A stretch of 64,000 bases of DNA from Pomphorhynchus laevis. Taxonomy: Eukaryota; Acanthocephala; Palaeacanthocephala; Echinorhynchida; Pomphorhynchidae. The translations under genes were made by a program, and so were the position numbers. The notes beneath the pieces were generated by a model, which saw only the letters and a program-made list of their open reading frames with translations, did no database searches and was not told the origin of the DNA. Below are positions 1 through 12,289 of the stretch, in pieces (position 1 is the first letter of the stretch; each line of letters opens with the position of its first letter). The stretch spans positions 48,061-112,060 of the forward strand of contig WNNJ02002659.1 of assembly GCA_012934845.2 (NCBI GenBank), read 5' to 3'.

Positions 1-1283
1 TGCTCAATTTCTAAACGATTTTGTGACTGTAAATTAATATGTAGCTTGTTTATCATTCGGGCACAGCAGAATCCACAGAAGGATATCTTTGTCGACAAAG
101 AATTTACCATATCTTCAAACATGACAATATTAGAAAAGAATTCGTTCAGTTAAGCGTTTTAATCCCAATCTTTTGTTATCCAAATATCACATTTTCTGTC
201 AGACATACATCCCTACCTGTGCGTTGCTGGTCTCGTAATTCAATGAATTGTTTAAAATGCCAATGATAAATGCTTGATGAGATATAGTTCCTGTTTTTAA
301 AGATTGCAAAGCATATTAATGATGTGTCAAGATCATATAAAAAAATTCTTGTTATTATAAATTCTTACAATTAAATATTTATTTAATTGGATTAGTCGGG
401 CTTTGCGTGGACACAATTTTACTTTAGCCCATCGCCGAGTTATACGCTCTAAAACTGTACAATTTGGACCGAATCGTATAAGTAACCGATTGAAGAAATT
501 GTCCAAGATCGGTTTCAGCATTCAAACATAAACTTTTGTGACTTTTGTTTGTGAGTCTTTTTTTTCTTTACTTTTCCTTTTCTTTTTTTTTAACAGTGCA
601 ACTGTGAGCTTTGCTCGTCTGTTTGTCGAAATAATAATAATAATAATAATAATATCTTCTGAGCAGGCAATCGTTATCCAAATATCACAGTAGGTGCGTT
701 GCAGCCACGATAGATATAAAAGATTTATCAAGATCTGATTTTTCCATAATTGATGTGAATATTAATTGACAAGAACTTGTAATTATCTTGCAGTGATTCT
801 ATAACGAACACTGATTATAACTTGTAATTATACTAAAAAACTTCTAAAAAACTTTTACCTAACATGTTATCTTATGGATTCCTTCATCGGGATGGAATTC
901 ACACAGATTGTTTAATTTGAGTAGTTCGTCAGTATTAATTGATTGTTCACTCATATTGGATTATTTATTAATGGAGAGAGTGAAGTAAAATATTTATTTA
1001 ATCGAATTTTCAATAGCCTACTGCTATCATCTACAGAAGTAAATGTTACAAAATATTTTTTTTGCAATTTTTTACAAGTTTGTCAGTTATTGACTCAATT
1101 CTTAAATAAATTGAACCGAGAACAAAAGAAAGGTTTAATCTGAATATTTAGAACAGCAATGTATACATATTATTATAACAAACAGAAGCAAATGAGCTAC
1201 AAGCTCGTGTCGCTTACAAAACATTAGTACACAAGGATGAACTCAATATCTCTAAGAAGGTCCTTCTTATATTTTAACCATAT
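1..1283. other. Gene-free A+T-rich flank
   Basis: No gene is recognised here. The stretch contains T-rich runs near 567-592, an (AAT)n microsatellite at about 630-652, and a short phrase (gttatccaaatatcac) present twice, near 175 and 671, which suggests old repeat debris. About 812-836 resembles the A+T-rich 3' tail of LINE-A. A 62-codon minus-strand reading frame at 333-521 matches nothing I know. A 17-bp palindrome (arm TAAGAAGG) sits near 1253-1269, just upstream of the LINE-A coding region. Confidence 0.5.
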
Positions 1284-4232
1284 TTGAATTTTGCTAGTTC
1301 GTCTGGAAAAGGTAGTTTCAACAGTCATTCATCGCAACTCTTCAATAGTGTTAGTTTCAATTCTGATCTGGGACACTTAGTTTCATTCAGCAAATTATTG
1401 ACCGTTCCTAGTAATCCCTTACCACAACCCACACGCTATTTATCGATTGGGTATTCTAATCTTCGTAGTTTGCCTGCTCAAATAGTGGAGTTGAAGTATC
1501 ACATGCTTTCTCATTCGTATGACATTTTCTGCGTTGCTGAGTCCTGGTTGCATCAATATATTGTCGATACCACTGTGAACATTCCTGGTTTTCGCCTTAT
1601 ACGAAGCGACAGGATATCAGGTAGGCGAGGTGGCGGTGTCGCCGCGTATGTCAGAGAAAATTTCCTCATATCTGAGGTGTTGAATATTTGTGACCCTTGT
1701 GGGTCTTTTGAGACTCTATGCTTCCGTATTGATCACTCAGCGACCAGTATGAATTTTTGCGTCGTGTATCGATCTCCGTCAGTAATTGCAGACACTGATC
1801 AACTAAAACTTATTTTACAATCGGTATGTTCCTCCCCTCACTTTATTCTTTTGGGCGATTTTAATCTTCCACGATCTAGATGGTCAGACTATGTCTTTTC
1901 TGATGGTAGTTCCACGGAAAGGGAAATATCTGAGTTCCTTGCTGAGGAACTCATGCTGATTCAGCATGTACAAGAACCAACTTGCTAAATTTCAAGATCG
2001 GATTCGGTACTTGATCTGGTGTTTTCCAGATATGTAGGAGACATAATCAAAGTTGATCATCTCCCTCCTTTAGGAAGTAGTGACCACTGCTTGCTCTCCT
2101 TGACGGCTGTCCCTTATTCCAGATTCTGTCCACCTTGTTCAAAAACTTACAAACGTCATTGGTCGAAAGTGAGAAGAGAAGATGTTTTGAGAGTTTACAA
2201 CCAATTCCCGTGTACTTTTATGAACACGGACAAGCTATCATTGAATATGATCACTGATTACCTACATAAATTATCTGATATTCTTGCCCCTATGCGCGAA
2301 TCCTCTTATGCTGCTAAGTCACCTGCATGGATAGATTCCAACGTCAGACAACTAATAAGTTCAAGAAATTGTTTATGGAAGCTTCAGCGTTCTGATTCTA
2401 GTTTCTCTGCCAGATATAAATATGTTCGAAATCTTTGTACTAGAGTGAAAGCAACAAAACGATGTGCATTCGAATCGTATATCGCTAATAATGTAACACG
2501 GAATCCAAAACTATTCTGGGCCTATGTTCGTCGCAACAGAACCCTTAATACAGAAATCAAGTATGTCCTTAATGCGGAGGGATGTATGATAACTTCTCAG
2601 AGTGGTATTGTGGAATGCCTTGCTACGTCTTTTTCGATACCGACAAATAATTCACAAAGAGCTTCTATCACTTCGCATGGTGTAGCATTAAAGCAATCTT
2701 CGCGTTTTCTTCCAGTAACAATTAGTGAGATTGTAAGTCAGCTTGATCAGCTTGACCCATTTAGCTCTACTGGCCCTGATGACATTTCTCCGTTTCTCTT
2801 GAAGAATTTATCTAGATATTTGGCTCCTTCCCTTCTTGCTATTTTTGAGAACAGTTTGACCAGTGGATGTGTTCCTGAAGTCTGGAAAACTGCCATCGTA
2901 GTTCCGATCCCAAAGAAAACCATTGCAACGGCTTGTACTGACTATAGACCAATCAGCCTGACTAGTTCTCTATGCAAAGTGCTTGAAAAGTTGATCGCCA
3001 CCCGGATCAGGCATCACTTGAGGGAACTCGGAATAATGTCGTCTTCTCAGCACGGTTTCCTCTCTGGTCGTTCCTGCTTAACAAACTTATTGACTTCACG
3101 CGAAATGTGGGTTGAGGCGGTCAGTCGCGGCCAATCAATTAATGTGGTATTCATTGACTTTTCAAGAGCATTCGATCGGGTGCCGCATGAGAGCTTGGTA
3201 GCATTACTATTTAACTACGGCATTCCTGTAATGTTGTGTAATTGGATTCAAGATTTCCTACGTCATCGTTTCTTTAGGGTGAGAGTTGGCACCCATCTTT
3301 CCACTTCCAGACGCGTTTACTGTGGTGTTCCGCAAGGTACCGTACTAGGACCTCTGCTGTTTATTGTGTTCCTTAACGATTTGTTGCTGCGGATTCAGAG
3401 TCCCTGTCTTGCTTTTGCTGACGACCTCAAAATATGGTCTGTAGATGATATTGATCCGCTTGGCATTTCCCTGCAGGAAGACCTTAATGAAATATATCAA
3501 TGGAGTGAGGCTACTGGTATGAAGATCAATGTTGACAAATGCGGCCACATGAAATTAGGAAGGCGTTGCGATGACCGTCGTTTTCGCCTCGGAACTTCAA
3601 TTCTTAATGTCGTCATGGAGTATAGGGATCTGGGTGTCATGGTGCATAGGACATTGAAATCCCGATCAAATACAGAGTTTGCCCATAGCAAGGCTTTGCG
3701 AGCTATGTACTGCGTCAAAAATGCATTTAATCGTATTAATCCATACGTCTTCAAACGGCTTTACTGCGCTCTTGTTCGCCCGCATATAGAGTACTGCGTG
3801 CAAGCAGTTTTTCCATACACTAAGAAAGAGTTCAATAGACTAGAGTCAATCCTTCGTAGAGGTTCTCGAATGTGTATGGATGGATCATATTCATATCGTG
3901 AACGGCTTGAATTTCTAAAGATACCATCTTTGGGTCAGAGGCTATATTACCTAGACCTTGTTGCATTATGGCGAATGGTAAATGGGATAGATGGTTTTCC
4001 CTCGTGCTATGTTAAAGTTTGTTCTCAGACGCATCGTGGCCACCCGTTGAAACTATTTAAGTTTCCCCATGGTAAAGTAGTGAGTTTGGCTAGGCTCTCA
4101 CATCGAGCATTAAACGCCTGGAACACGTTGCCAGGAGAAATAGCATGTACCAAGGACTTATCTCAATTTAAAGTTCAACTTCGTCAGTGGATTAACGATC
4201 ATGGCATTCCGAATGTATACAATATTATGTAA
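1284..4232 (+). pseudogene. LINE-A endonuclease-reverse transcriptase ORF, one in-frame stop
   Basis: The frame 1284-1988 and the frame 2019-4232 are the same frame, separated only by a TAA at 1986-1988, so this is an almost continuous ORF of about 980 codons. The first part is an apurinic-like endonuclease: an N-terminal NLRSL, the AESWL block, the GDFNLP motif (about 1854-1871) and the catalytic SSDH near 2076. The second part is a reverse transcriptase: YRPISLTS, motif A with IDFSRAFDRVPH (about 3153-3188), motif B GVPQG, and the catalytic FADD (about 3415-3426) in place of the more common YADD. The C-terminal thumb ends in NAWNTLP and Q-rich residues, as in CR1/Jockey/L2 proteins. No ORF1 was seen upstream. 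The single stop suggests a recent insertion, or recoding that cannot be judged from one copy. Confidence 0.85.
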
Positions 4233-4350
4233 CCGCTATTAACTTTTTTTTTCTTCTTTTCTTTTCTTTTTTATTTCCTATGTGATCAGTTGAAACAGCC
4301 ATTTGGCTATAACTTGTAATACTAATAATAATAATATACAGTTAGTGATA
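1284..4350 (+). mobile_element. LINE-A, near full-length non-LTR retrotransposon (CR1/Jockey-like)
   Basis: The element comprises one long APE-RT reading frame (1284-4232), a T-rich 3' untranslated stretch (about 4238-4275), and a 3' end with GGCTATAACTTGTAATAC followed by a TAA microsatellite (to about 4346). A simple-repeat tail of this kind is typical of CR1/L2-type LINEs. The 5' boundary and target-site duplication could not be located. Related fragments occur at 4.56-5.9 kb (minus strand), 6.9-7.4 kb, 8.15-10.8 kb and 56.6-59.4 kb. Confidence 0.8.
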
Positions 4351-4555
4351 ATATCATCTAAGAGTGCTTAAAATAAAAGCTGAAAGTTCTCTTGATGGAT
4401 CTACAGATCTTGGCATTTAACATTTTCTAATTGATTATTTCTAAATACTAAATGATTATTCACACGCATCTGTTTATCGAAATGTGCCTTTTTCGATACT
4501 CATTATTGATATACGATTTTATCAAAGAATAAAATAGCTTTTACTATTCATTTTA

Positions 4556-5915
4556 TCTAAACTTAAAAACTCATTCCTCCCAAGGATAACGATCCGGTAT
4601 AGACTGTGAGTTTGTCTCGCACAGCCATTGCTCCATCCTCCGCATAAACTGCTGTCTACTCTGAATAGCGACCATATCCTCCGGAAGTAAGTTCCACATC
4701 CTCACCGCCCGGTGCGATAGGCGACTGATTCTAGACAGCTTCCTATGGTGCAGCGTTTTACAGTCAAAGAGTTGCCCCGATTCGTATCACGTTTGTCCCG
4801 CTGGATACAGTTTGCCGGACACCCATCACGTCCGAGTAACATATCTCTGAAGCATAAGATGTCGCTACACACTATCGCAGACCGAACCGACGGTATGCCT
4901 ATCTCTCGCAAGCGAAACCTATAAGAATAACTACTCGGAAGAGGACAGCACATCGTTAACCTGCGAAGAACATTTACTAAATCATTCAGCTCGCCTCGCG
5001 TGCACGGGAAATGTTGCTGGTGTACAGTATAAAAGAATGGGCCTAATTATTGAGTTGTACATCACTTTAAGACAAAACACACATGGGTAACGAAAGCACA
5101 TACGAAGCACATAGCTCAATTGTCTGGTCGACTGAATAATCCTGTCTGTGTTTGGACGACTCTTTAACGATTCGTGCACAAGTACCCCTAAGTCTCTAGT
5201 GCACTGTACCTGCTCAATTGGCTCACCACCTAAACTATACACAAAATAAAATTTCTTAACTCCTAAGTGCATGTGACTGCACTTAAAGGTATTCAAAAGC
5301 AATCCCGTCGTTCTGCTCCATATGCTTATAGTGTCGAGGTCATCTTGAAACTCCAAACAGTTATCATATGAACGAACACACTTTTATAACTTCAGGTCAT
5401 CCGCAAACGCTAGTACATCACATTCTAATCTTACAAGTAGATCCTGAAGAAAAATATTGAATAACAAGGGTCCCAGGACCGATCCCTGAGGAACACCTGC
5501 GTAAGTATTTCGTGGAGGAGAAAGGCTACTCCCTAACCTAACTTGATATGATCGACCTTTCAGGAACGACTCGATCCAACGAACTACACTCGGATCAATC
5601 CCGTATTGAGCCAACAGTAAGAGCAAAAGATCGTGCGGTACTCGGTCGAACGCCCTACTAAAGTCAATGTAAATTACATCAACCATATCTCCGTTTGCAA
5701 CTATGTCTGTCCAAGTTTAACGTGCCGTAATTAGATTGCTAAGGCAGTACCTGCCGGTACGAAAGCCATGCTGAGATGGTTGTAGTAGCTTACCTCTTTC
5801 CATGTGAGTGGTAATGTATTTATGCACAAACCTCTGGAGGCATTTGCATACAATACTGGTCAGGCATACTGCACGATAATTGAACGGATTGTCTCTGCTA
5901 CCCTTTATTTTCGAA
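4556..5915 (-). mobile_element. LINE-A-related fragment, 5' truncated, minus strand
   Basis: Read on the minus strand, the segment gives the fingers and palm of an RT: NYRAVCLTS (near 5870), QHGFRTGR (near 5770), YIDFSRAFDRVPHDLL (near 5640), AGVPQGSVLGPLLF (near 5480) and AFADDLKL (near 5395), then the thumb down to about 4560. Coding is split into three open stretches (5384-5686, 4982-5356, 4702-4953). The wording differs from the LINE-A copy at 1.3-4.2 kb, so it is a sister subfamily. It is truncated within the RT at its 5' end, as is usual for target-primed insertion. Confidence 0.8.
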
Positions 5916-5970
5916 ACTTATTTAAAAAAATAACTTATTTTCGAAAGTTATTTAAAAAAAATATTTTTAC

Positions 5971-6025
5971 TTGGCAAATGCGTGACGGCGCACGCTTACA
6001 TGACCACAACAATAAAAAATCTAAA
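5971..6025 (-). mobile_element. LINE-B 3' tail only, minus strand
   Basis: The reverse complement reads the LINE-B terminal block: 'catgtaagcgtgcg', a short loop, CACGC and then ATTTGCCA. It matches the 3' end of the copy at 16.3-16.9 kb. The block contains the LINE-B terminal hairpin at 5980-5995. Only about 50 bp of the element is present, an extreme 5' truncation. Confidence 0.7.
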
Positions 6026-6029
6026 TCAT

Positions 6030-6884
6030 GTTTCAATGAGGTGAGTTTATGCACCGTAGGCTTCTATAACTTTCCAGAATAAAACATTAAACAGTAGAGT
6101 CTCTTCTACTACCAGAATTAAATTTTTCAATTAATATAATTAAAATTACCGTATTTATGTTGTTAAGTAATTTATTAATTGTTAAGAAATAATTTATTAT
6201 TCAATAATTTAATTATTATTTTTTTTTAATTTTTTTTTAAATTACAATCTCTGGGTTACCCGCAAATGGGCCCGTAAATAAAAATTCAGTTCAGTTTGGG
6301 TTCAAAATTCTGGACGTCCGATTGCAGATCGCGTTCCTCTGATGCATCGCGATGTCATTTTTGCAAGTAATAGGCCTAGACGCGTTCTAAGCTTTGTAAG
6401 CTCGTAATTTAATAATTTAATTATTAATAATTAATTATAATTATTTAATAATAATTAATTACTAAGTAATTAGTAAGGAATACTTGTGTGTTGGCTTATA
6501 AAGTAACATTATTTTTTAATTTAAAAAGTTTTTTTTTCATTAGACGGCTTCTTCATTTTGCCATTTCATCTTTTGTCATATTAGACAGTTCAATTTGCGT
6601 CTATTCTAGTTGCTGTTAAAAAATCGTTGCAGTGTATTCTGGTAATAATAAGTCAAAATGTTAAATTCAAATGATGCAGACTTTCAGTTTCAAAATGGTA
6701 TATTTGATGTTATTCGGTTCAAATATAATTTAAAAATAATATTTGTTTAGAAAATTGTACTGTATACTCAAAGTAATTAATAATATTTTGTAAGTAACAT
6801 AAATGTTCTATATTTCAAAATTAGATAGCTATTGTTACAATTTGTGTGTGATATGCAATTTATAAAAAATACGTTTGCATGGCT
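6030..6884. other. A+T-rich stretch without a recognised gene
   Basis: Low-complexity AT sequence is dominated by TAATTA repeats (about 6110-6480), with a short less biased island at 6240-6400 that I cannot identify. No coding signal or RNA gene was seen. Confidence 0.5.
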
Positions 6885-7446
6885 ACACCCATTAAGTTTT
6901 AAGCGACTATATTGCGCGTTGGTTAGCCCATATTGAATATTGTATCCATGCATTATTTCCATCTACTAAGGCAGAAATCATGAAGCTTTAGTCAGTGTTT
7001 CGAAGAGGCTCCATATTGTGCTTTCAGCCTGCGCATTCATATGTAGACCGCTTAGCTTCCTTACCGCTCATTTCAGTGCGTCAAAAGTTGATTTACCTAG
7101 ATCTCATTGCGACGTGGCAGATGGTTCATTTCGCATATGGATTTCCTTCTCCCTATGTGCAGATTAATTCTTCAGCTCGTAGAGGTCATCCTCTATCACT
7201 ACATTAATTACCACATGGTAAAGTCCCAAACGTGGTGCGACTTTCACATGGTCCTTAAATATATGGAATGTATTGCCTAAAAAATTGCATGTGCATTCAG
7301 CTACTGGAGCTTCAAGCAAAAAATTCGACATTGGCTATTAAATACTGGTGTGGACGCTTTAAGTTTATTTAGTTAATGATTTTTTTGTATGAACAGTTAA
7401 AATATTCATTTGCGGCTAATAATTTATTTGTGAAAATAAATAAATA
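6885..7446 (+). mobile_element. LINE-A fragment: RT C-terminus and 3' end
   Basis: Translation gives a C-terminal RT region parallel to LINE-A residues: FRRGSILC..., the block LIYLDLIATWQMV (near 7090-7130) and RRGHPL (near 7180). The LINE-A equivalents are ILRRGSRMC, LYYLDLVALWRMV and HRGHPL. It is followed by a 3' untranslated stretch with GCGGCTAATAATTTATTTG and an AATA microsatellite (7432-7446). The fragment is 5' truncated and frame-broken. Confidence 0.75.
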
Positions 7447-7599
7447 AATTTTGCATTAAAGGCAGCATGTAAAAGTGTTTCAATGACTCTTTTTTGTAAC
7501 AAATGCCTCGATATGCTGTTTTTCATATGACTAAGAAGAACAAATATCTTACCTCAATTTCTTTATTCGTAGATTGATTCCCCTTTTATGACTCTCATA

Positions 7600-8145
7600 T
7601 CTTCTCTCCTATTATCAGGATTTGATTAGTGCCTTAGTCTATTTTCCAACTAACCTAAATTTACTCTTCCACTACGACGCATCCGTCCAAATTCTCTTCC
7701 GTCTTCGTCGTTTTGATCATACATCTCACCATCTTGATTCTCTCGATTTGCCTACCATCTATTCTCGTGTTCAAATTCGTCTTCTTCTCATTGCTTTCCG
7801 CCTTGTGACTTTTCCTACCCCTTTATTTATCAGCCTTCCTTTTCTCGACAATTCTCTTCCTGTTTACTGTTCTTTGCGTTCCCGAAATTCCCTTATTTTA
7901 CATGTCCTAAACTATTCTACATCTTTTGGCTTCCGCTCTTTCCACGTGGCTGCTCCTCTCTAGTGGAATCATCTGCCTATTTATATACGCCAATCAACCT
8001 CAATAACGTGCTTCAAACGTCAAATCCGATCACATTTAAGCAATTTAACAAATTTATCTGTATGATGTTTGCTGTTTTTTGTTAGTTAGTGAACTTGTAA
8101 GCGTACAGTTAGAAAACATTTGCCTGTTTTCAATAAATAAATATA
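7600..8145 (+). mobile_element. LINE-B fragment: RT C-terminus and 3' tail
   Basis: This is a copy of the LINE-B (L2-like) RT C-terminus. The diagnostic block FRLRRFDHTS (near 7695-7725) is followed by RLLLIAFRLV, YCSLRS and a WNHLP-type ending (near 7965). The tail 'cttgtaagcgtacag' and an AATAAATAAATA end close the element near 8145. A LINE-C copy begins immediately afterwards, so the two abut. Confidence 0.75.
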
Positions 8146-10850
8146 CTATCTCTAATAGGCTTCAATTCCGAGTAATTGAAACTCTTAGTGATGCTATTAA
8201 CCATAATGAAGCATTGTATATTAGGCTATATTGTCAACACCCAATAACGGTACTGACTGTGTATCGTTCTCCAAGATCAAACACAGATAGCATAGCTGCT
8301 ATAATGAAGAGAAGTAGTTATTGTGATAGATTTGTTGTACTCGGTGATTTCAACATGTCATCTGTCAATTGGGTTAATTACACTTCCAATGACTCGGATA
8401 TTGAAAGTTTGAAGCTACTTGGCTTAATAAACAGCTTGGCTCTTAAGCAAATGTCAGTCAGAGTACAAGATTTTCACAGGATTCACATTCACTTTTGGAT
8501 TTATGCTTTACTGTACCATATGACATTCTCGATAGATTAAGCGATCTGGACCCAATAGGTCATTTAGATCATGTGGTCATTTCGATTGGTCTAAGCGATG
8601 TCTACTCACATGGCGTAAATCCGACGTCGTCTGTAAACCCATTCAGAACTGACTTTGCTCTAGTAAATAAATATCTCGTTGGGGTAAAGTGGTTGGATGC
8701 TTTTGATGTTGGCGTCGAATATTCATGGCAGTTTTTCAGGGATACTCTGTACCACCTCCTTAATCGTTTCTCACTTCTTCAGAGTAAACACTGTATGACA
8801 TCGATCTTACCGCCTTGGTTTAATAGCGACATAAAACATGCTTTAAAGATGAGACGTAAGGCCTTTAATGACTATCGTAAAGACAGAGCTAATTTCAGCA
8901 CTTATAAGAAATGGCGAAACCTCGTTACGTCCATGAAGCGAACTGGTAGGCGATCTTTCGAAAAGCAGCTAAGTATAAACTGTCACCGTGATCCCCGCTC
9001 TTTATTTAGGTATGTGACTGCTAAGCATACGCGTTGTAAACCTATAAATTGTATACAACGTGACGATAGGAAATTCATAACTTATTCTTTGCAGATATCA
9101 AATATGTTTGGAAATCATTTCCATTCTTTGAATCTTGACCATAAGTATGTGACAATTGGTGATCCGGGTACATTTGAATCACCCGGAGATGACACCAGAG
9201 ACTTCTTCCGATGTAATGATGTTCTTCAAGAGCTTCAGAAACTTAAATGCAAAGCAGGTGCGGGTCCAGATGGCTAACCGCCCGTATATCTGCGCAACAT
9301 CGCTGACATAATATGTCATCCGCTTTACAATATTTTCTCTGCGTCTGTTGCTTTTGGCGTTGTTCCTTCTGATTGGCAGAATTCCATCATCTGTCCTATT
9401 TATAAGTAAGGGGATAGTTCGTCCATTGACAATTATAGGCCTATTAGTCTCACTTGTGTGTGTTGTCGTGTGCTAGAGAGATTGATTAAGCGACGAATAA
9501 TAGAATTTCTAGATAGATTTCAAATTTTGAACCCAGCACAGCATGGCTTCCGAAAAGGTTATTCCACGACTACTAATCTTGTACATGCACGTGAAAATTG
9601 GTATCACTATTATGATCAAGGTATACCAGTTGATGTCATTTTCTTTGATTTCTCAAAAGCGTTCGACTCAGTTAATCACACGCGTCTTATTGAGAAGTTG
9701 GATACATTCATCTTGATAAGAGGATCATAAACTGGATTCGTGTATTACTTTCTAACCGACAAAGTGTCGTACGAGTAAGTGAGTCGCTGTCGAGTCCATT
9801 TCCAGTGTTGTTAGGTGTTCCACAGAGAAGTGTATTGGGTCCAATCTTATTCAGTCTTAATATCAACGAGTTGATACCAAATATCAGTTCATTCAGTTTA
9901 TTATATGCAGATGATCTTAAAGTTCGGCGACCTATTATTTCCGATCTTGATAAACAGCATTAACAAAGCGACGTCGACGTTATATCCAATTGGTCTAAAC
10001 GAAATCACTTGAGGATCAATTCCGCTAAATGTACATGTATGCGTATATCACGAAGATCATGTGATCATCTTGGAGGTGAGTACCAGTTTGGTTCAATTAG
10101 TATCGAAAGAACCCACTCATATAAAGATTTGGGAGTTTGGGTTTGCGCTGACTTATCCACTCGAAAGCATTCAGACTACGTGTGTTGCATCACAAAACGC
10201 TTAATAGGACATACTCGTCGAGCTCTGATAGGCATAGATCCGTTATGTTACCATACCTTAGCAGATGCGTTTTTCTTGAGCCATATCTTATACGCATCGC
10301 CAGCTTGTTATCCCGAAACTACTTATGAGAGTCGTGCATTGGAGAAAGTGTTCAGATCAACAACTAAATTAGTCTCAGGGCTGCATATTTTTGGCTACGC
10401 GAAACGCCTCCAGATATTAAATATGCCTTGTCTGCGATATATCTGTGACAAGCGTGATATCTCTCTTGTTTGGAAAATTCTGCATACTAAAGATCATCCA
10501 CTGTCACATCTACTGCAACTGAGAGGTCAACCTTCTCTTCGCGGACACCCCTGATGCTGAAAACACAAAGGTACATGCATGCAGTTTCCTGCTTTGCCAA
10601 ACGAGTCGTACGATCTTGGAATTCGCTTCAGAGTGCGACTGTTTTGTTGTCTACTGCTTCAAGTTTTTGCACCCTACTGGATGATGACCCTTCCTTCTCA
10701 AGACAACGGTGGGATTTTCAGTAGTTCATCTGATGAGGGAGGGACAAATCGACTCTTATTCTTTTTATTCTTTTTATTTTGTGAAGCAACTTGTAAAGAG
10801 CCTCGGCTCAATTTGTTGTCAATTAATAATAATCAACATCGTAGCACAAT
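8146..10850 (+). mobile_element. LINE-C, degraded APE-RT retrotransposon
   Basis: A LINE-A relative is split over several frames. The endonuclease part shows VYRSPRS (near 8260), VLGDFNMS (near 8340) and the LDHVV block (near 8565). The RT shows RPISLTC (near 9440), QHGFRKG (near 9540), IFFDFSKAFDSVNH (near 9640), GVPQRSVLGPILF (near 9815) and the catalytic YADDLKV (near 9905). The thumb and C-terminus are at 10009-10554, ending with the RGHP block. The 3' end has CTCGGCTCAATTTGTTG and AATAATAAT near 10835. It carries a stop at 9274-9276 and frameshifts near 9730 and 9960, and lacks the start of the endonuclease. Confidence 0.8.
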
Positions 10851-11655
10851 TGTATTTTATAATTAGTATTATCGTGATGTGCCTGGTGAAGTCGGGTGTT
10901 AATATAAATCACATTATGTTAGATGACAACAAAAACAGCTTAAATGTCCACGTTCATCACTGGATTATACGCATAATCTCATGTTCATTTGTATTAACGA
11001 AAAATATGGAGGTTCAATAGCAAATATTAATGACATGGTCATTACTTGAAATAAAAACGCCCTATTAATTCACTTAATCATCTATCTAATGAAAAGTGCT
11101 TTTATTTCATTTATAATCCACAAATTCCTCTTATCACATGCCATTAAGTTCTCAATCAAGATGTAGTTGATGTAGCCTAACTATCAGTGACTGATGAGGT
11201 CTACCAATACTGAAATATAGTGTACTGTGGTATACTCATCAAATTTCAATTGCAGTTTATCGTTAAGTTCAACAAAGAATATGGCATATGAAGAGAATTC
11301 GATAAGCGGATTAGACTGAGGATGGGGTATTGCTTTTTTGTGAGCTATGCTAGATCATTGTGGCTACTTAATGATCACAAGGGCCACATGTCGAAACGGA
11401 ATGTGATGACTGCACGTGTACATAAACTTAAAAGTTTAAAAAAAAATATATATTTTAGTTGAACGCCAACCAATTTGTCATTATCCAGATTTATTTTTTT
11501 ATGGAAATCTAATATTCACGATACAAATTTCGCATTTGTTTGTCACATTCAATCTTTCGGCTGGTTAATCTACATTCTTAATTTCTCCTGGAATGCTTCT
11601 CGCCGACAATAATTAGCTTAAAAAGCTCATTATTGTCGGCTCATTGTTATTAATG
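10851..11655. other. Gene-free stretch with an inverted repeat
   Basis: No gene is recognised. A block at about 11385-11430 contains 'cgaaacgg' next to complementary short arms, resembling PLE terminal sequence, but it is too degraded to assign. The hairpin at 11602-11640 is listed separately. Confidence 0.4.
11602..11640. repeat. Near-perfect 39-bp inverted repeat
   Basis: The left arm GCCGACAATAAT and the right arm ATTATTGTCGGC are exact complements. Inner AGCT bases also pair, with one unpaired T/C and an AAAA loop. It stands alone in A+T-rich DNA and is one of several short, very well conserved palindromes in this window. Confidence 0.75.
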
Positions 11656-11659
11656 AGAT

Positions 11660-12265
11660 CATTATTATTCGTAGATATATTGATTTCCCATCTTGTATGA
11701 CTCATATCTTCTCTCCTATTCTCATGACTTGATTACTGTCTTAGTCTATTTTCGAATCCTCCTGAATTCACTCTTCTTACACTACAACGCATCGTCAACG
11801 CAGCAGTCCGGATTTTACTCCGTCTTCGACATTTTAATCATACATCTCACCATCTTGCTTCTTCCTTTACCTACCATTTATTGTCATGTTCAAATTCGTC
11901 TTCTTCTCATTGCTTTCCGCCTTGTGACTTTTCCTACCCCTTTATTTCTCAGCCTTCCTTTTCTCGACAATTCTCTTCCTGATTACTGTTCTTTGCGTTC
12001 TAGTAATTCCCTTATTTTACATGTCTCAAACTATTCTACCTCTTTTGGCTTCCGCTCCTTCCTTTCGGCAGCTCCTATTTCGTTGAATCATATGATCATT
12101 TATATACGTCAATAAACCTCAATGGCGTGCTTCAAACGCGAAATCCGATCACATTTAAACAATTTAACCAATTTATCTGTATGATGTTTGCTGTTTTTCT
12201 GTTAGTTTGTGGACTTGTAAGCGTGCAGCTGCCACGTATTTAGCACGTAAAATAAATATATATTA
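11660..12265 (+). mobile_element. LINE-B fragment: RT C-terminus and 3' tail
   Basis: The copy is parallel to the one at 7.6-8.1 kb: FDILIIHLT region, RLLLIAFRLVTFPTPLF (near 11900-11945), DYCSLRSSNSL and SFGFRSF. The terminal block 'cttgtaagcgtgcag' (12212 on), CACG and the AAATAAATATATATTATT tail end it near 12265. It is frame-broken and 5' truncated. Confidence 0.75.
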
Positions 12266-12289
12266 TTAAATTTTGAGAAAATTTACGCT

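Noticed and set aside
333-731. Two small minus-strand frames as genes
   Set aside because: One is read through T/A-rich simple repeats, and the other resembles nothing known and lacks splice or start context.
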